A stretch of DNA of 64,000 nt from TMP-86 sp046347195 (GCA_046347195.1 JAXMGQ010000002.1:124001-188000), one strand, 5' to 3'. Shown: positions 23,871 through 32,154, counted from the stretch's first letter. Numbers and translations: made by a program. Notes: generated from the letters alone by a model not told the origin.

Positions 23871-25165
23871 CAACCCTTGGTGGCGGCGCGCAGCGCCTGG
23901 CCGAGATCGGCGATGAGATCCTCGGCGGACTCGATGCCCACCGACAGCCGCACCATGTCCTCGCTGATGCCGGCGGTCTCGAGCTGCTCCCGGCTCATCT
24001 GCTGGTGCGTGGTGGTGGCGGGATGGATGACCAGGGTCTTCGCATCGCCCACGTTGGCCAGGTGGCTGGCGAGCCGCAAGGATTCGATGAACTTCGCGCC
24101 CGCGGCGCGCCCACCCTTCACCCCGAAGCTGATCATCGAGCCTGCGCCCTTGGGTAACAGGCGCTTCGCGAGTTCGTGATCCGGATGCGAGGCAAGGCTC
24201 GGGTGCAGGACCCAGGCGACGCCGGGATGCGACTGCAGGAAGCCGAGCACCGCGGCGGTGTTCTCCATGTGGCGCTGCATGCGCAGGCCGAGCGTCTCCA
24301 CGCCCTGCAGCAGGTAGAAGGCATTCATCGGTGAGAGGCACACGCCGAACTGGCGCAACCCTTCGGTGCGGGCGCGCATCACGAATGCCGCGGGCCCGAA
24401 CTGCTCGGTGAATACGATGCCCTGGTAGCCGGCCACCGGCTGGCTCAGCGTGGGGTACTTGCCGGACTTCTCCCAGTCGAAGCGGCCGCCGTCGATGACG
24501 GCGCCGCCGATGGCGATGCCGTGTCCGCCGATCCACTTGGTCACCGAATGCATGACGAGGTCGGCGCCGAGGTCGAGCGGCCGGCACAGGTAGGGCGTGG
24601 TGAAGGTGCTGTCGATGAGCAGCGGCACGCCCGCGGCATGCGCGATGTCGGCGATGGCGGGGATGTCGAACACCTCGAGCCCCGGATTGCCGATGGTCTC
24701 GCCGATGAACAAGCGCGTCTCGGGCCGGACCGCGGCGCGGAAGCCGGCCACATCGCGCGGCTTGACGAAGGTGGTCGTGATGCCGAAGCGCGGCAGCGTG
24801 TGCGACAGCAGGTTCATGGTGCCGCCGTACAGCGAGGCCGAGGCGACGATGTGATCGCCCGCGCCGAGGAGCGTCGCGATGGCGATGTGCATGGCGGCCA
24901 TGCCGCTGGCGGTGCAGACCGCCCCGACGCCGCCCTCGAGCGCCGCCAGGCGCTCCTCGAGCACCGCCACCGTCGGATTGGAGATGCGGCTGTAGACGTA
25001 GCCGGGACGCTCCAGGTTGAACAGCGAGGCGGCGTGGTCGGTGTCCTCGAACACGTAGGAGGTGGTCTGGTAGACGGGCACCGCGCGTGCGCCGTGCACG
25101 GGGTCCGGGTGATGACCGGCATGCAGGCTCAGGGTCTCGAAGCCGGGGGGTCGGGGAGCAGCCAT
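23870..25165 (-). CDS. metY: O-acetylhomoserine sulfhydrylase
   Basis: PLP enzyme forming homocysteine from O-acetylhomoserine and sulfide (methionine synthesis). 431 residues, Cys/Met-metabolism fold: TLSLHAGHHPDP start, VPVYQTTSYVFED, YSRISNPTVAVLEERLAALEGG, PLP Lys at about 210 in DLVMHSVTKWIGGHG, and the late MSREQLETAGISEDMVRLSVGIE. This matches the MetY length and motifs rather than the shorter MetB/MetZ. It links to cysH/cysG sulfide production and overlaps the downstream hydrolase. Confidence 0.9.
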   Translation of the reverse strand: MAAPRPPGFETLSLHAGHHPDPVHGARAVPVYQTTSYVFEDTDHAASLFNLERPGYVYSRISNPTVAVLEERLAALEGGVGAVCTASGMAAMHIAIATLLGAGDHIVASASLYGGTMNLLSHTLPRFGITTTFVKPRDVAGFRAAVRPETRLFIGETIGNPGLEVFDIPAIADIAHAAGVPLLIDSTFTTPYLCRPLDLGADLVMHSVTKWIGGHGIAIGGAVIDGGRFDWEKSGKYPTLSQPVAGYQGIVFTEQFGPAAFVMRARTEGLRQFGVCLSPMNAFYLLQGVETLGLRMQRHMENTAAVLGFLQSHPGVAWVLHPSLASHPDHELAKRLLPKGAGSMISFGVKGGRAAGAKFIESLRLASHLANVGDAKTLVIHPATTTHQQMSREQLETAGISEDMVRLSVGIESAEDLIADLGQALRAATKG

Positions 25166-25171
25166 TTCCCT

Positions 25172-25177
25172 AGTATA
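25172..25177 (-). promoter_or_regulatory. candidate -10 element of metY (leaderless start)
   Basis: On the reverse strand TATACT is followed after 6 nt by the metY ATG. It sits in the 20-bp gap after the DUF2252-like gene, so metY can be transcribed independently. No good -35 is visible. Confidence 0.45.
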
Positions 25178-25185
25178 CGATGCGA

Positions 25186-25809
25186 CTAGTCAACGATGCG
25201 GCCCGCATCGTAGTCGGCAGCATATTGCTTCCACGCGCGCGACAAGCCCTGGAAGCTCGAGCGGGCCAGCGAGATCGCCTGCCGCCGCCAGCCGCGCGAG
25301 CGCACGAACCGCTGCAAGCTTTGCGTGCTGGCGGCGCGCTTGAGCAGCAGGCGCACCGCGCCTTCCGCAAGGCTCCGCTCCACCCAGCGCGGCTTGCCAT
25401 CGAAGATGGCGGCGCAGTAGGCGTCGATGAAGCAACGGGCTAGACTATCGCGCTGGCGCGCCGTCCAGCGAAGCGCCGCCGAGGCGGCGTGCAGGCTCGT
25501 GAGGAAGCGCACGATGTCGATGCTCACGGGCGCAAGACAGACTTCATCGAAATCGTTGATGTCGAAGTAGCACAGCCGGTTGTCGCCCTTGTAGGTGCCG
25601 AAGTTCTCCAGGTGAAGATCACCACAGACGTGCAGCCGCGGCGCGCGCCACAACGGGTGCAAGCGCGGCAGCAGATTGAGGAACAGATGGTTCGTCCCGC
25701 GGAAGAAGGAGAACACGTCCTGGCGCAAGCGCGCGAATTTCAGCGCGAGCCTCGCCGGGTCGCGGCCGGCATTGTGCTCGAGGATGAGCCGGGAGATCCG
25801 ATGCGCCAT
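25186..25809 (-). CDS. DUF2252-like protein, shorter than usual
   Basis: 207 residues from ATG 25809. The first half carries DUF2252 motifs: RQDVFSFFRGTNHLFLN and the kinase-like LHVCGDLHLENFGTYKG and YFDINDFDEVCLAPVSIDIVRFLTSL. Typical DUF2252 proteins exceed 350 residues, so the C-terminal lobe is reduced here, ending SRAWKQYAADYDAGRIVD. Whether this is a natural short form or a truncated gene I cannot tell. Function unknown; the fold suggests a relation to aminoglycoside-kinase-type enzymes. It is divergent from the MgtC-like gene. Confidence 0.65.
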   Translation of the reverse strand: MAHRISRLILEHNAGRDPARLALKFARLRQDVFSFFRGTNHLFLNLLPRLHPLWRAPRLHVCGDLHLENFGTYKGDNRLCYFDINDFDEVCLAPVSIDIVRFLTSLHAASAALRWTARQRDSLARCFIDAYCAAIFDGKPRWVERSLAEGAVRLLLKRAASTQSLQRFVRSRGWRRQAISLARSSFQGLSRAWKQYAADYDAGRIVD

Positions 25810-25844
25810 ACCCCGCGCATTGTGCCTCAAGTGCCGCGGATGGC

Positions 25845-26273
25845 ATGAACATGGCGCTTCCCGCGGATTTCTGGCCCACCGCGCAGGGGCTCCTGCTGGC
25901 CCTGAGCCTGGGCGCCATCGTCGGCCTGGAGCGCCGGTTGCGCGGCCACCCGGCCGGGTTGCACACCAACTCGCTGGTCTCGCTCGGGTCAGCCGCCTTC
26001 GTCATCGCCGGGTTCATCACCGGCGCCGACCCCTCCCGCGTGGCCGCGCAGGTGGTCACCGGCAGCGGCTTCATCTGCGCCGGCGTCGTCTTCCACCAGG
26101 GAGCCGACGTGCGCGGCATCAACACCGCGGCGACCCTGTGGTGCACCTCGGCGGTGGGCGTGCTGTGCGGGGTCGGGCGACCCTGGCTCGCCTGCCTGCT
26201 CGCGGGCATGGTGCTCATCGTCAACGTCGTGCTTCACTTCGTCGAACACAACGTGCTGGGACAGGAGCCTTGA
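25845..26273 (+). CDS. MgtC/SapB family membrane protein
   Basis: 142 residues with four predicted membrane helices: LLLALSLGAIVGLERRLRGHPAGLHTNSLVSLGSAAFVIAGF, then VTGSGFICAGVVFHQGADVRGINTAATLWCTSAVGVLCGVG and LLAGMVLIVNVVLHF. The R/N-rich first loop and the GINTAATLWCTSAVG stretch are MgtC hallmarks. Only the membrane part is present, without the C-terminal ACT-like domain of Salmonella MgtC. The role in Mg2+ limitation or envelope homeostasis is known for relatives only. The next gene begins almost at its stop. Confidence 0.82.
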   Translation: MNMALPADFWPTAQGLLLALSLGAIVGLERRLRGHPAGLHTNSLVSLGSAAFVIAGFITGADPSRVAAQVVTGSGFICAGVVFHQGADVRGINTAATLWCTSAVGVLCGVGRPWLACLLAGMVLIVNVVLHFVEHNVLGQEP

Positions 26274-26290
26274 GGCGCAGGCCGGCACGC

Positions 26291-26779
26291 ATGCCCCGCG
26301 CTGGCGCGTGTTTCGTCGCGATGCTGGCGCTGGCGTGGGCGACGCAGGCTTTCGCCGCCGCTGCGCGCGTGGAGGCGAAGTCGAAGAGCTTCGTGGCCGT
26401 GGGGCTGCTCGAAGGCGACCGCATGGTCATCCACCTCAGCCGGCAGCTCGACAACGCGCCGGTGCACGACGCCTCGCTGCACCTGAACATGCGCTCGCTG
26501 GATCTTCCCGCGGTGGCACAGACGGACGGCAGCTACGAGGTGAAGAATCCGGCGCTGAAAGCCGACGGGCCCGCGATGGTGGCGTTCCTGGTGCGGCAGG
26601 GCGATGTGACGGAGAAGCTGGTGGGCACGCTCGATGCGCCCCCGGCAGACAAGGGCGTGCAGGAGAACGGGCAACTGCGGCAGTTCCTGTGGTGGGTGCT
26701 GAACTTCGCCGTGTGCATCGGCCTCCTCATGCTGATCTCGCGGCGGCGCAAGGCTGCGGCCGCGCGCGCCGAGGATTGA
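26291..26779 (+). CDS. Exported protein with C-terminal membrane anchor, function unknown
   Basis: 162 residues: signal peptide MPRAGACFVAMLALAWATQAFA, a soluble domain of about 95 residues (VEAKSKSFVAVGLLEGDRMVIHLSRQLDNAPV...), then FLWWVLNFAVCIGLLMLISRRRK as a C-terminal transmembrane segment with a positive tail. The middle looks like a small beta-rich domain of the kind that accompanies efflux or metal-handling systems, but I cannot name it. An in-frame TTG at 26270 overlapping the MgtC-like stop is an alternative start. Likely co-transcribed with the MgtC-like gene. Confidence 0.6.
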   Translation: MPRAGACFVAMLALAWATQAFAAAARVEAKSKSFVAVGLLEGDRMVIHLSRQLDNAPVHDASLHLNMRSLDLPAVAQTDGSYEVKNPALKADGPAMVAFLVRQGDVTEKLVGTLDAPPADKGVQENGQLRQFLWWVLNFAVCIGLLMLISRRRKAAAARAED

Positions 26780-26786
26780 GCCTCGA

Positions 26787-28463
26787 TCAGAAACTCTGCT
26801 TCGTGCCGACCAGCACCTGCAGCTTCTTGACTCCCGGCCCATCGACCAGCGGGTAGGCGAAATCGATGTGCAGCACGTTGCCCAGGCCAGAGCGCGTGTT
26901 GCCGAAGCGCAGGCCGAAGCCCACGTCGCTGAGGTTTCCGGCCGTGCTGTCACCGACCGCATCGCGTCCCCAGGTGCGTCCGACATCCGCAAAGATCGCG
27001 GCGCCGAAGCGGGCCAGCCGGAACGGATACCACTCGGTGTAGAAGCGCTGCTCGATGGTGAACAGCGCGCGCGAGGTGCCCGCTTCATAGCGCAAGGGGT
27101 AGCCGCGCAGGCCGCTGTCGCCGCCGATCAGCAGCTGGTTCTCGGGATCCAGGCCATGGGTGGTGGTTCCTCCCAGGAACAGGTAAAGCACCCGGTCCGG
27201 GCGCCATCGCCAGTACCAGCTCGCGGTGCCGTCGAGGATCAAATTGTTCGCCTTGCCGCCTTCCAGGCGCGAGGTGAAGGTCGAGGTCAGGAACAGCTGC
27301 GTGAGCGGGGTGAGCTGGTAGCCCTTGAGCACGTTGGCGTTGAGGATGGCGCCGTTGCGCGTGGCGCCGAAGGCGGTGGAGTCGTAGCCGAGCTCGACGT
27401 TGAACTGCGTGCCGAAGTACTGATCCTCGGTGCGGCCGATCTGGTTCAGGTCGCCCACCTTGCGATAGTCGTCCTCGAGGATGCCGAAGCCGATGTAGGG
27501 GTAGGCCGTGGTGCGCAAGGGGGGCAGCACGGAGGTCGGATACTGTCCGCCGATGGGCGCGAACACGTTGCGGTCGTAGCGCACGCCAGCGGTCCAGCGC
27601 CGCACCCAGCCATTCACCAGGCCGCTGGACACACCGCCACTCACCTCGTAGTAGTCCTCATCGCGCTGGAACTGGTCGATGATGACTCCCCGGTCGTAGC
27701 GCGACACCGTCCGGTTGAACTGGCGGGCCTTGAGCGTGACGCTCCAGGGCGTATCCAGGGAGTAGAAGGGCTGGCCCAGGGCGAGCGAGCGGTCCGAACC
27801 GTCGTTGGCATCGGAATAAAGCGCTCCCAGTGTCCAGCGCGAACCGAACAGGTTCGGGTCATCGTACTCGAGGGTGTTGCTGGTGCGATCGACGTTGCTG
27901 CCGTGCGAGAACTGCAGCTTCTTGCCGAGGCCGAGCAGGTTCGTGTCCTCGAGCTCGAACCGCGAGGCATTGGTGCCGCCGGAGCGGCCGAAGGAGATGC
28001 CGGGGCTCAGTGTCCACACATCCTTGGTGATCACCTTCACGTCGACCTTGCCGTCCGCATAATGCACCGGCACGACGCGCGCATCGTAGAAGGGCCGCAT
28101 CGCCCGCAGGTTGCGCTCGGTCTCCTGGAGCTTCTGCGGATCGAATCGCTCTCCCTCCCGGAACAGAAGCTGCGCACGCAACACCGAAGGCCGGGTGCGG
28201 ATGTGCAGGCGGTTCGCGAGCATGTACAGGTTGTTGTTCTCGCGCGGATCGGACTCGTCGAAGATCTGGCGGCTGTCGATGATGATGCGGCCGATCACCG
28301 CACCGTCCGCCAGCATGCGCTCATCGCTGGGCAGGTCCGCCGGGCGCGGCTCGTCGATGCGGGTCTTCTCGGTGTCCTTGAGTTTCGCGGCCGGCGCGAT
28401 GCCCGCCAGTCCCACGCCGAGGGCGAGCCCGAGAACCAGCCAGCGTTGAGAGACGGATCGCAT
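26787..28463 (-). CDS. BamA/TamA-type outer-membrane barrel (POTRA + surface antigen)
   Basis: A 558-residue outer-membrane protein: signal peptide (MRSVSQRWLVLGLALGVGLAGIAPAA), a POTRA-like segment (LHIRTRPSVLRAQLLFREGERFDPQKLQETERNLRAM, about 85-125), then a 16-strand barrel. DPENQLLIGGDSGLRGYPLRYEAG contains the conserved RGY loop motif of Omp85 proteins. It ends in Phe, as expected for a BAM substrate. One POTRA only, so it is not BamA itself. No partner or lipase domain is adjacent, so the cargo is unknown. It is convergent with the preceding small gene. Confidence 0.82.
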   Translation of the reverse strand: MRSVSQRWLVLGLALGVGLAGIAPAAKLKDTEKTRIDEPRPADLPSDERMLADGAVIGRIIIDSRQIFDESDPRENNNLYMLANRLHIRTRPSVLRAQLLFREGERFDPQKLQETERNLRAMRPFYDARVVPVHYADGKVDVKVITKDVWTLSPGISFGRSGGTNASRFELEDTNLLGLGKKLQFSHGSNVDRTSNTLEYDDPNLFGSRWTLGALYSDANDGSDRSLALGQPFYSLDTPWSVTLKARQFNRTVSRYDRGVIIDQFQRDEDYYEVSGGVSSGLVNGWVRRWTAGVRYDRNVFAPIGGQYPTSVLPPLRTTAYPYIGFGILEDDYRKVGDLNQIGRTEDQYFGTQFNVELGYDSTAFGATRNGAILNANVLKGYQLTPLTQLFLTSTFTSRLEGGKANNLILDGTASWYWRWRPDRVLYLFLGGTTTHGLDPENQLLIGGDSGLRGYPLRYEAGTSRALFTIEQRFYTEWYPFRLARFGAAIFADVGRTWGRDAVGDSTAGNLSDVGFGLRFGNTRSGLGNVLHIDFAYPLVDGPGVKKLQVLVGTKQSF

Positions 28464-28507
28464 GCGGTCTTAGACTCCCGCGGCCGCGCGGTCAACCGCG
28501 CCGGCCG

Positions 28508-29482
28508 TCACGGAATCAGGACGGTGCACCCGGTGGTCCTGCGCGACTCCAGATCCCGGTGCGCCCGGGCCGCATCGGCCAGGGGATAGCGCTGGCCGAT
28601 CGGTATCTTCACCCGGCCACTGCCCACGACCTCGAATAGCTCGCGGGCGCTCGCCGCCAGCCGCGCCGCGGTGGCAATGTAGTGGAACAGGGCCGGGCGC
28701 GTCACGAACAGGGAGCCGCGCTTGGTGAGTTCCAGCGGGGCAAACGGCGCAACCGGCCCCGTGGAGTTGCCGTAGGTCACCATCATCCCCATGGGCGCGA
28801 GGCAGTCGAGGGAGGCGAAGAAGCTGTCCTTGCCCAGCGAGTCGTACACCACGGCGACGCCCTTGCCGCCGGTGATCTCGCGCACGCGTGCGGTGAAGTC
28901 CTGGTTGTCGGTGACGAGGACATGGTCACAGCCCTGCTCGCGCGCGAGGGCAACCTTGGCTTCCGTGCCGACGGTGCCGATGACCGTCGCGCCCAGCACC
29001 TTGGCCCATTGCGCGGCGATGGACCCGACGCCGCCGGCGGCCGCGTGGATGAGGATGGTCTCCCCGCGGCGGACACGATGCGTGCTTCGCAACAGGTACT
29101 GCGCCGTCATGCCCTTGAGCATCATCGCCGCCGCCTGTTCGTCACTGACGGTATCCGGGACGCGCACCATGCGCTCGGCCTTCACGTTGCGCAGCTCGCA
29201 GTAAGAGCCCGGCGCGTTGAGCGCATAGGCCACCCGCATCCCGGGCTGGAGCGAGCGGACGCGGGGGCCCACCGCGGTGACCACCCCGGCGGCTTCGCGC
29301 CCGAGCACCCCCGGGAGGGCCATGGGGTACAGGCCCGTGCGGTCGTAGACGTCGATGAAGTTCAGCCCGACGGCGCTGTGACGGACCTGCACCTCGCCTG
29401 CGGCAGGCGGGGGAACCTCGACGTCCTCGTAGCGCAGCTCATCCGGGCCACCGGCCCGATGCAGAACGATTGCCTTTGCCAT
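28508..29482 (-). CDS. qorA: NADPH:quinone oxidoreductase (zinc-free medium-chain reductase)
   Basis: 324 residues with typical QorA motifs: GGPDELRYEDVEVPPPAAGEV, GLNFIDVYDRTGLYPMALPGVLGREAAGVV, cofactor site ILIHAAAGGVGSIAAQWAKVLGATVIGTVG and VVYDSLGKDSFFASLDCLAPMG. It reduces quinones by one electron with NADPH. ATG 29482 has GAGG upstream. The gene lies 46 bp beyond the PII gene stop on the same strand, but their functions are unrelated and I would not call them an operon. Confidence 0.86.
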   Translation of the reverse strand: MAKAIVLHRAGGPDELRYEDVEVPPPAAGEVQVRHSAVGLNFIDVYDRTGLYPMALPGVLGREAAGVVTAVGPRVRSLQPGMRVAYALNAPGSYCELRNVKAERMVRVPDTVSDEQAAAMMLKGMTAQYLLRSTHRVRRGETILIHAAAGGVGSIAAQWAKVLGATVIGTVGTEAKVALAREQGCDHVLVTDNQDFTARVREITGGKGVAVVYDSLGKDSFFASLDCLAPMGMMVTYGNSTGPVAPFAPLELTKRGSLFVTRPALFHYIATAARLAASARELFEVVGSGRVKIPIGQRYPLADAARAHRDLESRRTTGCTVLIP

Positions 29483-29528
29483 GTCCGTACCTCACGAACA
29501 TGTTAGCAATATCCAACGCTGAAAGTGC

Positions 29529-29867
29529 TTACAATGCAGCGTTGTCCGTCTCGCCGGTGCGAATACGCAACACGCGCTCGATGTCGACGATGAAAATCTT
29601 GCCATCGCCCACCTTGCCCGTCTTGGCGGCGCCGACGATGGCCTCGACCACCTGGTCGACCAACTCGTTGCGGACGGCGACTTCCACGCGCGTCTTGGGG
29701 ACGAAGTCCACGACGTACTCCGCGCCCCGGTACAACTCGGTATGACCGCGCTGGCGGCCGAAGCCCTTGACCTCGGTCACCGTCATGCCGGACACCCCGA
29801 TGTCGGACAAGGCGGACCGCACATCGTCGAGCTTGAAGGGTTTGATGATGGCAGTGATCAGCTTCAT
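29529..29867 (-). CDS. glnK: Nitrogen regulatory protein P-II
   Basis: 112-residue PII signal protein that senses 2-oxoglutarate, ATP/ADP and uridylylation and controls AmtB, NtrB or GlnE. MKLITAIIKPFKLDDVRSALSDIGVSGMTVTEVKGFGRQ is the canonical start. The T-loop GHTELYRGAEYVVDF has the uridylylated Tyr at 51, and GKVGDGKIFIVDIERVLRIRTGE closes the fold. Features are mixed between GlnB and GlnK: the MKL start, AAL end and a sigma-54-like promoter favour GlnK, but no amtB is adjacent. GGAG lies 6 nt before the ATG. Confidence 0.9.
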   Translation of the reverse strand: MKLITAIIKPFKLDDVRSALSDIGVSGMTVTEVKGFGRQRGHTELYRGAEYVVDFVPKTRVEVAVRNELVDQVVEAIVGAAKTGKVGDGKIFIVDIERVLRIRTGETDNAAL

Positions 29868-29911
29868 GGCGAACTCCGAGGGTACTTTTGTCTTTGCTGT
29901 CGGGCCGAAAT

Positions 29912-29930
29912 CTTTGCATCATTCGTGCCC
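29912..29930 (-). promoter_or_regulatory. sigma-54-type -24/-12 promoter of the PII gene
   Basis: On the reverse strand GGGCACGAATGATGCA matches the consensus TGGCACG-N4-TTGCW except for the first base and one T of TTGC. The invariant GG and GC are exactly 10 nt apart. It lies about 50 bp upstream of the ATG, as expected for NtrC-dependent control under nitrogen limitation. Confidence 0.6.
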
Positions 29931-30059
29931 GTGTCCCGATGCACACAGTATCAGAGAGTTGGCGGGTTGACCTCCCGGACGCAAGGCCCGCCCTGCCCCG
30001 CAAGCAGGCACGACCGCTAGAATGACGCCCCGCAATGGTGCAACCGGGATGAACATCGC

Positions 30060-31283
30060 ATGAGCAAGACCTTCGTCATCATCGGCGGCGGCCAGGCCGG
30101 TGCGCAGGCCGTGGATTCACTGCGGCGGGACGGCTTCGACGGCCGCCTCGTGATGATCGCCGACGAACCCCACCTCCCCTACCAGCGGCCTCCGCTGTCG
30201 AAGAAGTACCTGGCGGGGGAGCTGGCCGCAGACCGGCTGGTGTTTCGCCATGCCGCCTATTACGCCGAGCACCGCGTCGAGCTGAAGGCGGGGGTCCACG
30301 CACGCAGCCTGGATCCGGGCGCGAAGCGCCTCGCGCTGTCCGATGGCGAAACCCTGGCCTATGATCGCCTGCTGCTCGCCACCGGCGCCCGCGCGCGGCT
30401 GCTCACCTGCGCGGGCGCGGACCTGGGACGGGTGCATCCGCTGCGCACCATCGCCGATGTCGATGCCATCCGGTCGCAGATGAAGAGCGGCGCCCGCATG
30501 GTCATCATCGGCGGCGGCTACATCGGCCTCGAGACCGCCGCCACTGCCGTCAAGGCCGGCTGCGAGGTCACGATCCTGGAGATGGCGGACCGCGCGATGA
30601 ACCGGGTGGTCGCTCCGCTGGTGTCGGACTTCTACATGCGTGAACATCGGGCACAGGGCGTTCGCATCGTGTGCAACACGCTGGTGTCGGGCCTCGAGGG
30701 ACATGGCAACGTGGAGAGCGTGCTGTGCGCCGACGGCACTCGGGTCGACGCCGACCTGGTCGTCGTGGGGGTGGGCGCCATCCCGAATGTCGAGCTGGCC
30801 CGCGATGCCGGCATTGCCTGCGAGAACGGCATCCGCGTGGACGAATACTGCCGCAGCAGCGATGCGGATGTGTTCGCCGCCGGGGACTGCTGCAGCCACC
30901 CCTCGCCCCACTACGGCCGGCGCATCCGGCTGGAATCGGTGGACAACGCGGTGGAACAGTCGAAGAGCGCGGCGCTCAACATGCTCGACAAGCCCACGGT
31001 GCACGACAAGGTGCCCTGGTTCTGGTCGGATCAATACGATCTCAAGCTGCTGATCGTCGGCCTGTCACAGGACCACGATCGCATCGTGCTTCGCGGCGAC
31101 CCCGCCACGCGCAGTTTCAGCGTGTGCTACCTGAAGGACGGTCAACTGCTGGCGGTGGACACCATCAACCACGCCAAGGACTACATGGCGGCGCGCAAGC
31201 TCATCACCGAGCGGGTGATCATGGATCCTGAGAAGCTGGCGGATCCGGGGGTTGGGTTGCGGGATGCGGTCCGCATGAATTGA
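30060..31283 (+). CDS. NAD(P)H-dependent ferredoxin/rubredoxin reductase-type flavoprotein
   Basis: 407 residues: FAD site FVIIGGGQAGAQAVDSLRRDGFDGRLVMIADEPHLPYQRPPLSKKYLAG, NAD site ARMVIIGGGYIGLETAATAVKAGCEVTILE, and the second FAD contact CRSSDADVFAAGDCC. The PYQRPPLSKKYL signature groups it with ThcD, putidaredoxin reductase and terpredoxin reductase, which pass electrons to ferredoxins for cytochrome P450 or ring-hydroxylating systems. No ferredoxin or P450 is adjacent, so its partner is elsewhere. A TAGAAT at about 30016 is a plausible -10 and GGGATG a weak ribosome site. Confidence 0.85.
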   Translation: MSKTFVIIGGGQAGAQAVDSLRRDGFDGRLVMIADEPHLPYQRPPLSKKYLAGELAADRLVFRHAAYYAEHRVELKAGVHARSLDPGAKRLALSDGETLAYDRLLLATGARARLLTCAGADLGRVHPLRTIADVDAIRSQMKSGARMVIIGGGYIGLETAATAVKAGCEVTILEMADRAMNRVVAPLVSDFYMREHRAQGVRIVCNTLVSGLEGHGNVESVLCADGTRVDADLVVVGVGAIPNVELARDAGIACENGIRVDEYCRSSDADVFAAGDCCSHPSPHYGRRIRLESVDNAVEQSKSAALNMLDKPTVHDKVPWFWSDQYDLKLLIVGLSQDHDRIVLRGDPATRSFSVCYLKDGQLLAVDTINHAKDYMAARKLITERVIMDPEKLADPGVGLRDAVRMN

Positions 31284-31358
31284 TCTTTGGTCGAAGCAAC
31301 CCGGTCAGCGGTGTAGACCCCCTGGGACTGACAACGATGTGTTGAGCATCACTTCGCT

Positions 31359-31544
31359 ATGCAGACTCTGAAGCGACACATATTCCTCGTCCTTGGACTA
31401 ATGCCAACTGTCCATTTCTTTGCGATCGACATTCAAAGACTTCATCCGACAGTCCTTCATTACTTGATGTGGTCGGCGGGGTTCACATGTTTGTTGATCT
31501 ACAGCGTGCAGGTTACTCATCGATTCCGAGAGCAGATGCGATAA
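31359..31544 (+). CDS. Small hydrophobic protein (two predicted membrane helices), doubtful
   Basis: 61 residues: MQTLKRHIFLVLGLMPTVHFFAIDIQRLHPTVLHYLMWSAGFTCLLIYSVQVTHRFREQMR. Two hydrophobic stretches flank a short polar loop, with a positive N-terminus and tail. It lies in an AT-richer intergenic patch and overlaps a toxin-like remnant on the other strand by 32 bases. No ribosome site is clear. It may be a real small membrane protein or a chance frame. Confidence 0.35.
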   Translation: MQTLKRHIFLVLGLMPTVHFFAIDIQRLHPTVLHYLMWSAGFTCLLIYSVQVTHRFREQMR

Positions 31545-31641
31545 CGGCGGTTGCACGGGCGTGGCGAGGATGGACGAGCGTGACGATGAATACCTCGTTG
31601 CCGCGAACGCATTGGTGAACCCGGTGATACGCGAGGCATCG
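31513..31641 (-). pseudogene. C-terminal remnant of a RelE/ParE-like toxin
   Basis: The reverse strand encodes RCLAYHRVHQCVRGNEVFIVTLVHPRHAR...IASALGIDE after an in-frame stop and with no usable start codon. The pattern Y-R-V-x(n)-E/D-x-V-x-I-x-x-V-x-H-x-R is the usual last strand pair of RelE/ParE-superfamily toxins. The N-terminal half and any antitoxin gene are absent, so this is probably debris of a type II toxin-antitoxin system. The call rests on pattern recognition of about 40 residues. Confidence 0.35.
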
Positions 31642-31651
31642 TCATAGGCCA

Positions 31652-31984
31652 TCAAGACTTGCCGGAACAGGAGATGGAGGCGTAGCGCCTCTGCGCTCCA
31701 CGTGCGACTCTGCACTCGACGTTCACCTCGGAGGCGTCGATGCGCCATTGGCCTTTGGCGATGAGCGTATTGCCCTCTGACCAGAACGAGGCCGTCCAGT
31801 TCGCCGGTCTGATCCCCTTGCCGATCAGGGATGCTTCCGACTCGGCTTTGCACCAATCCCGAAGTTCGCTTCCGGAATTGATCGGCGTATCGCGCGAGTC
31901 CGCGTAAGCCAACGATCCGAAGAACAGGAAGGAACAAGCCACTGAGCGGGCGAGTCTTTGCTTTCCAGAATGCGATGGCTCCAT
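31652..31984 (-). CDS. Small exported Cys-containing protein, function unknown
   Basis: 110 residues. Signal peptide MEPSHSGKQRLARSVACSFLFFGSLAYA, then a mature domain SELRDWCKAESEASLIGKGIRPANWTASFWSEGNTLIAKGQWRIDASEVNVECRVARGAQRRYASISC. Cys in DWCKAES, VECRV and the final SISC could form a disulfide in the periplasm. ATG 31984 has an excellent GGGAGG ribosome site 6 nt upstream, and the composition is coding-like. I do not recognise a named family. It is divergent from the Fic gene. Confidence 0.65.
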   Translation of the reverse strand: MEPSHSGKQRLARSVACSFLFFGSLAYADSRDTPINSGSELRDWCKAESEASLIGKGIRPANWTASFWSEGNTLIAKGQWRIDASEVNVECRVARGAQRRYASISCSGKS

Positions 31985-32094
31985 GACGTCCTCCCGTGGT
32001 TTCCATTCCGCGCAGGCCACGCGTAGCCGCCCCTACGGCCTTGCGCTCCAACCTCGGCTTAGCCAGGCGTCTCTTGCGCCAAAAGAGTCAGTCT

Positions 32095-32125
32095 ATTGGC
32101 GCACAAGCTTGATTAATGCGCCAAT
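32095..32125. promoter_or_regulatory. Palindromic operator ATTGGCGCA-N13-TGCGCCAAT upstream of the Fic gene
   Basis: Two perfect 9-bp inverted arms flank 13 nt and cover the -35 element of the Fic promoter. Additional copies of the half-site occur at 32074-32082 (TTGCGCCAA) and near 32150-32163. Such clustering around one promoter points to autoregulation, possibly by the winged-helix N-terminus of the Fic protein itself. Confidence 0.6.
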
Positions 32126-32137
32126 CCAGCGTATTTA
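32109..32137 (+). promoter_or_regulatory. sigma-70 promoter of the Fic gene
   Basis: TTGATT, a 17-nt spacer and TATTTA form a good -35/-10 pair. Transcription would start near 32145, which places ATG 32116 upstream of the transcript and supports ATG 32170 as the true start. Confidence 0.5.
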
Positions 32138-32154
32138 TTGGCCTTAAACGCCAA
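32138..32154. promoter_or_regulatory. Second palindrome TTGGC-N7-GCCAA over the Fic transcription start
   Basis: It shares the TTGGC/GCCAA core of the larger upstream palindrome and sits just downstream of the -10. A repressor bound at both sites would cover the whole promoter. Confidence 0.45.

Noticed and set aside
23871..24587. Long reverse frame that extends the hydrolase upstream through metY
   Set aside because: The upstream part is an out-of-frame reading of metY. The hydrolase starts at 23870 with a one-base overlap.
31398..32051. Reverse frame of 217 codons across the small exported protein
   Set aside because: It is out of frame with the gene at 31652-31984, which has a strong ribosome site and a signal peptide.
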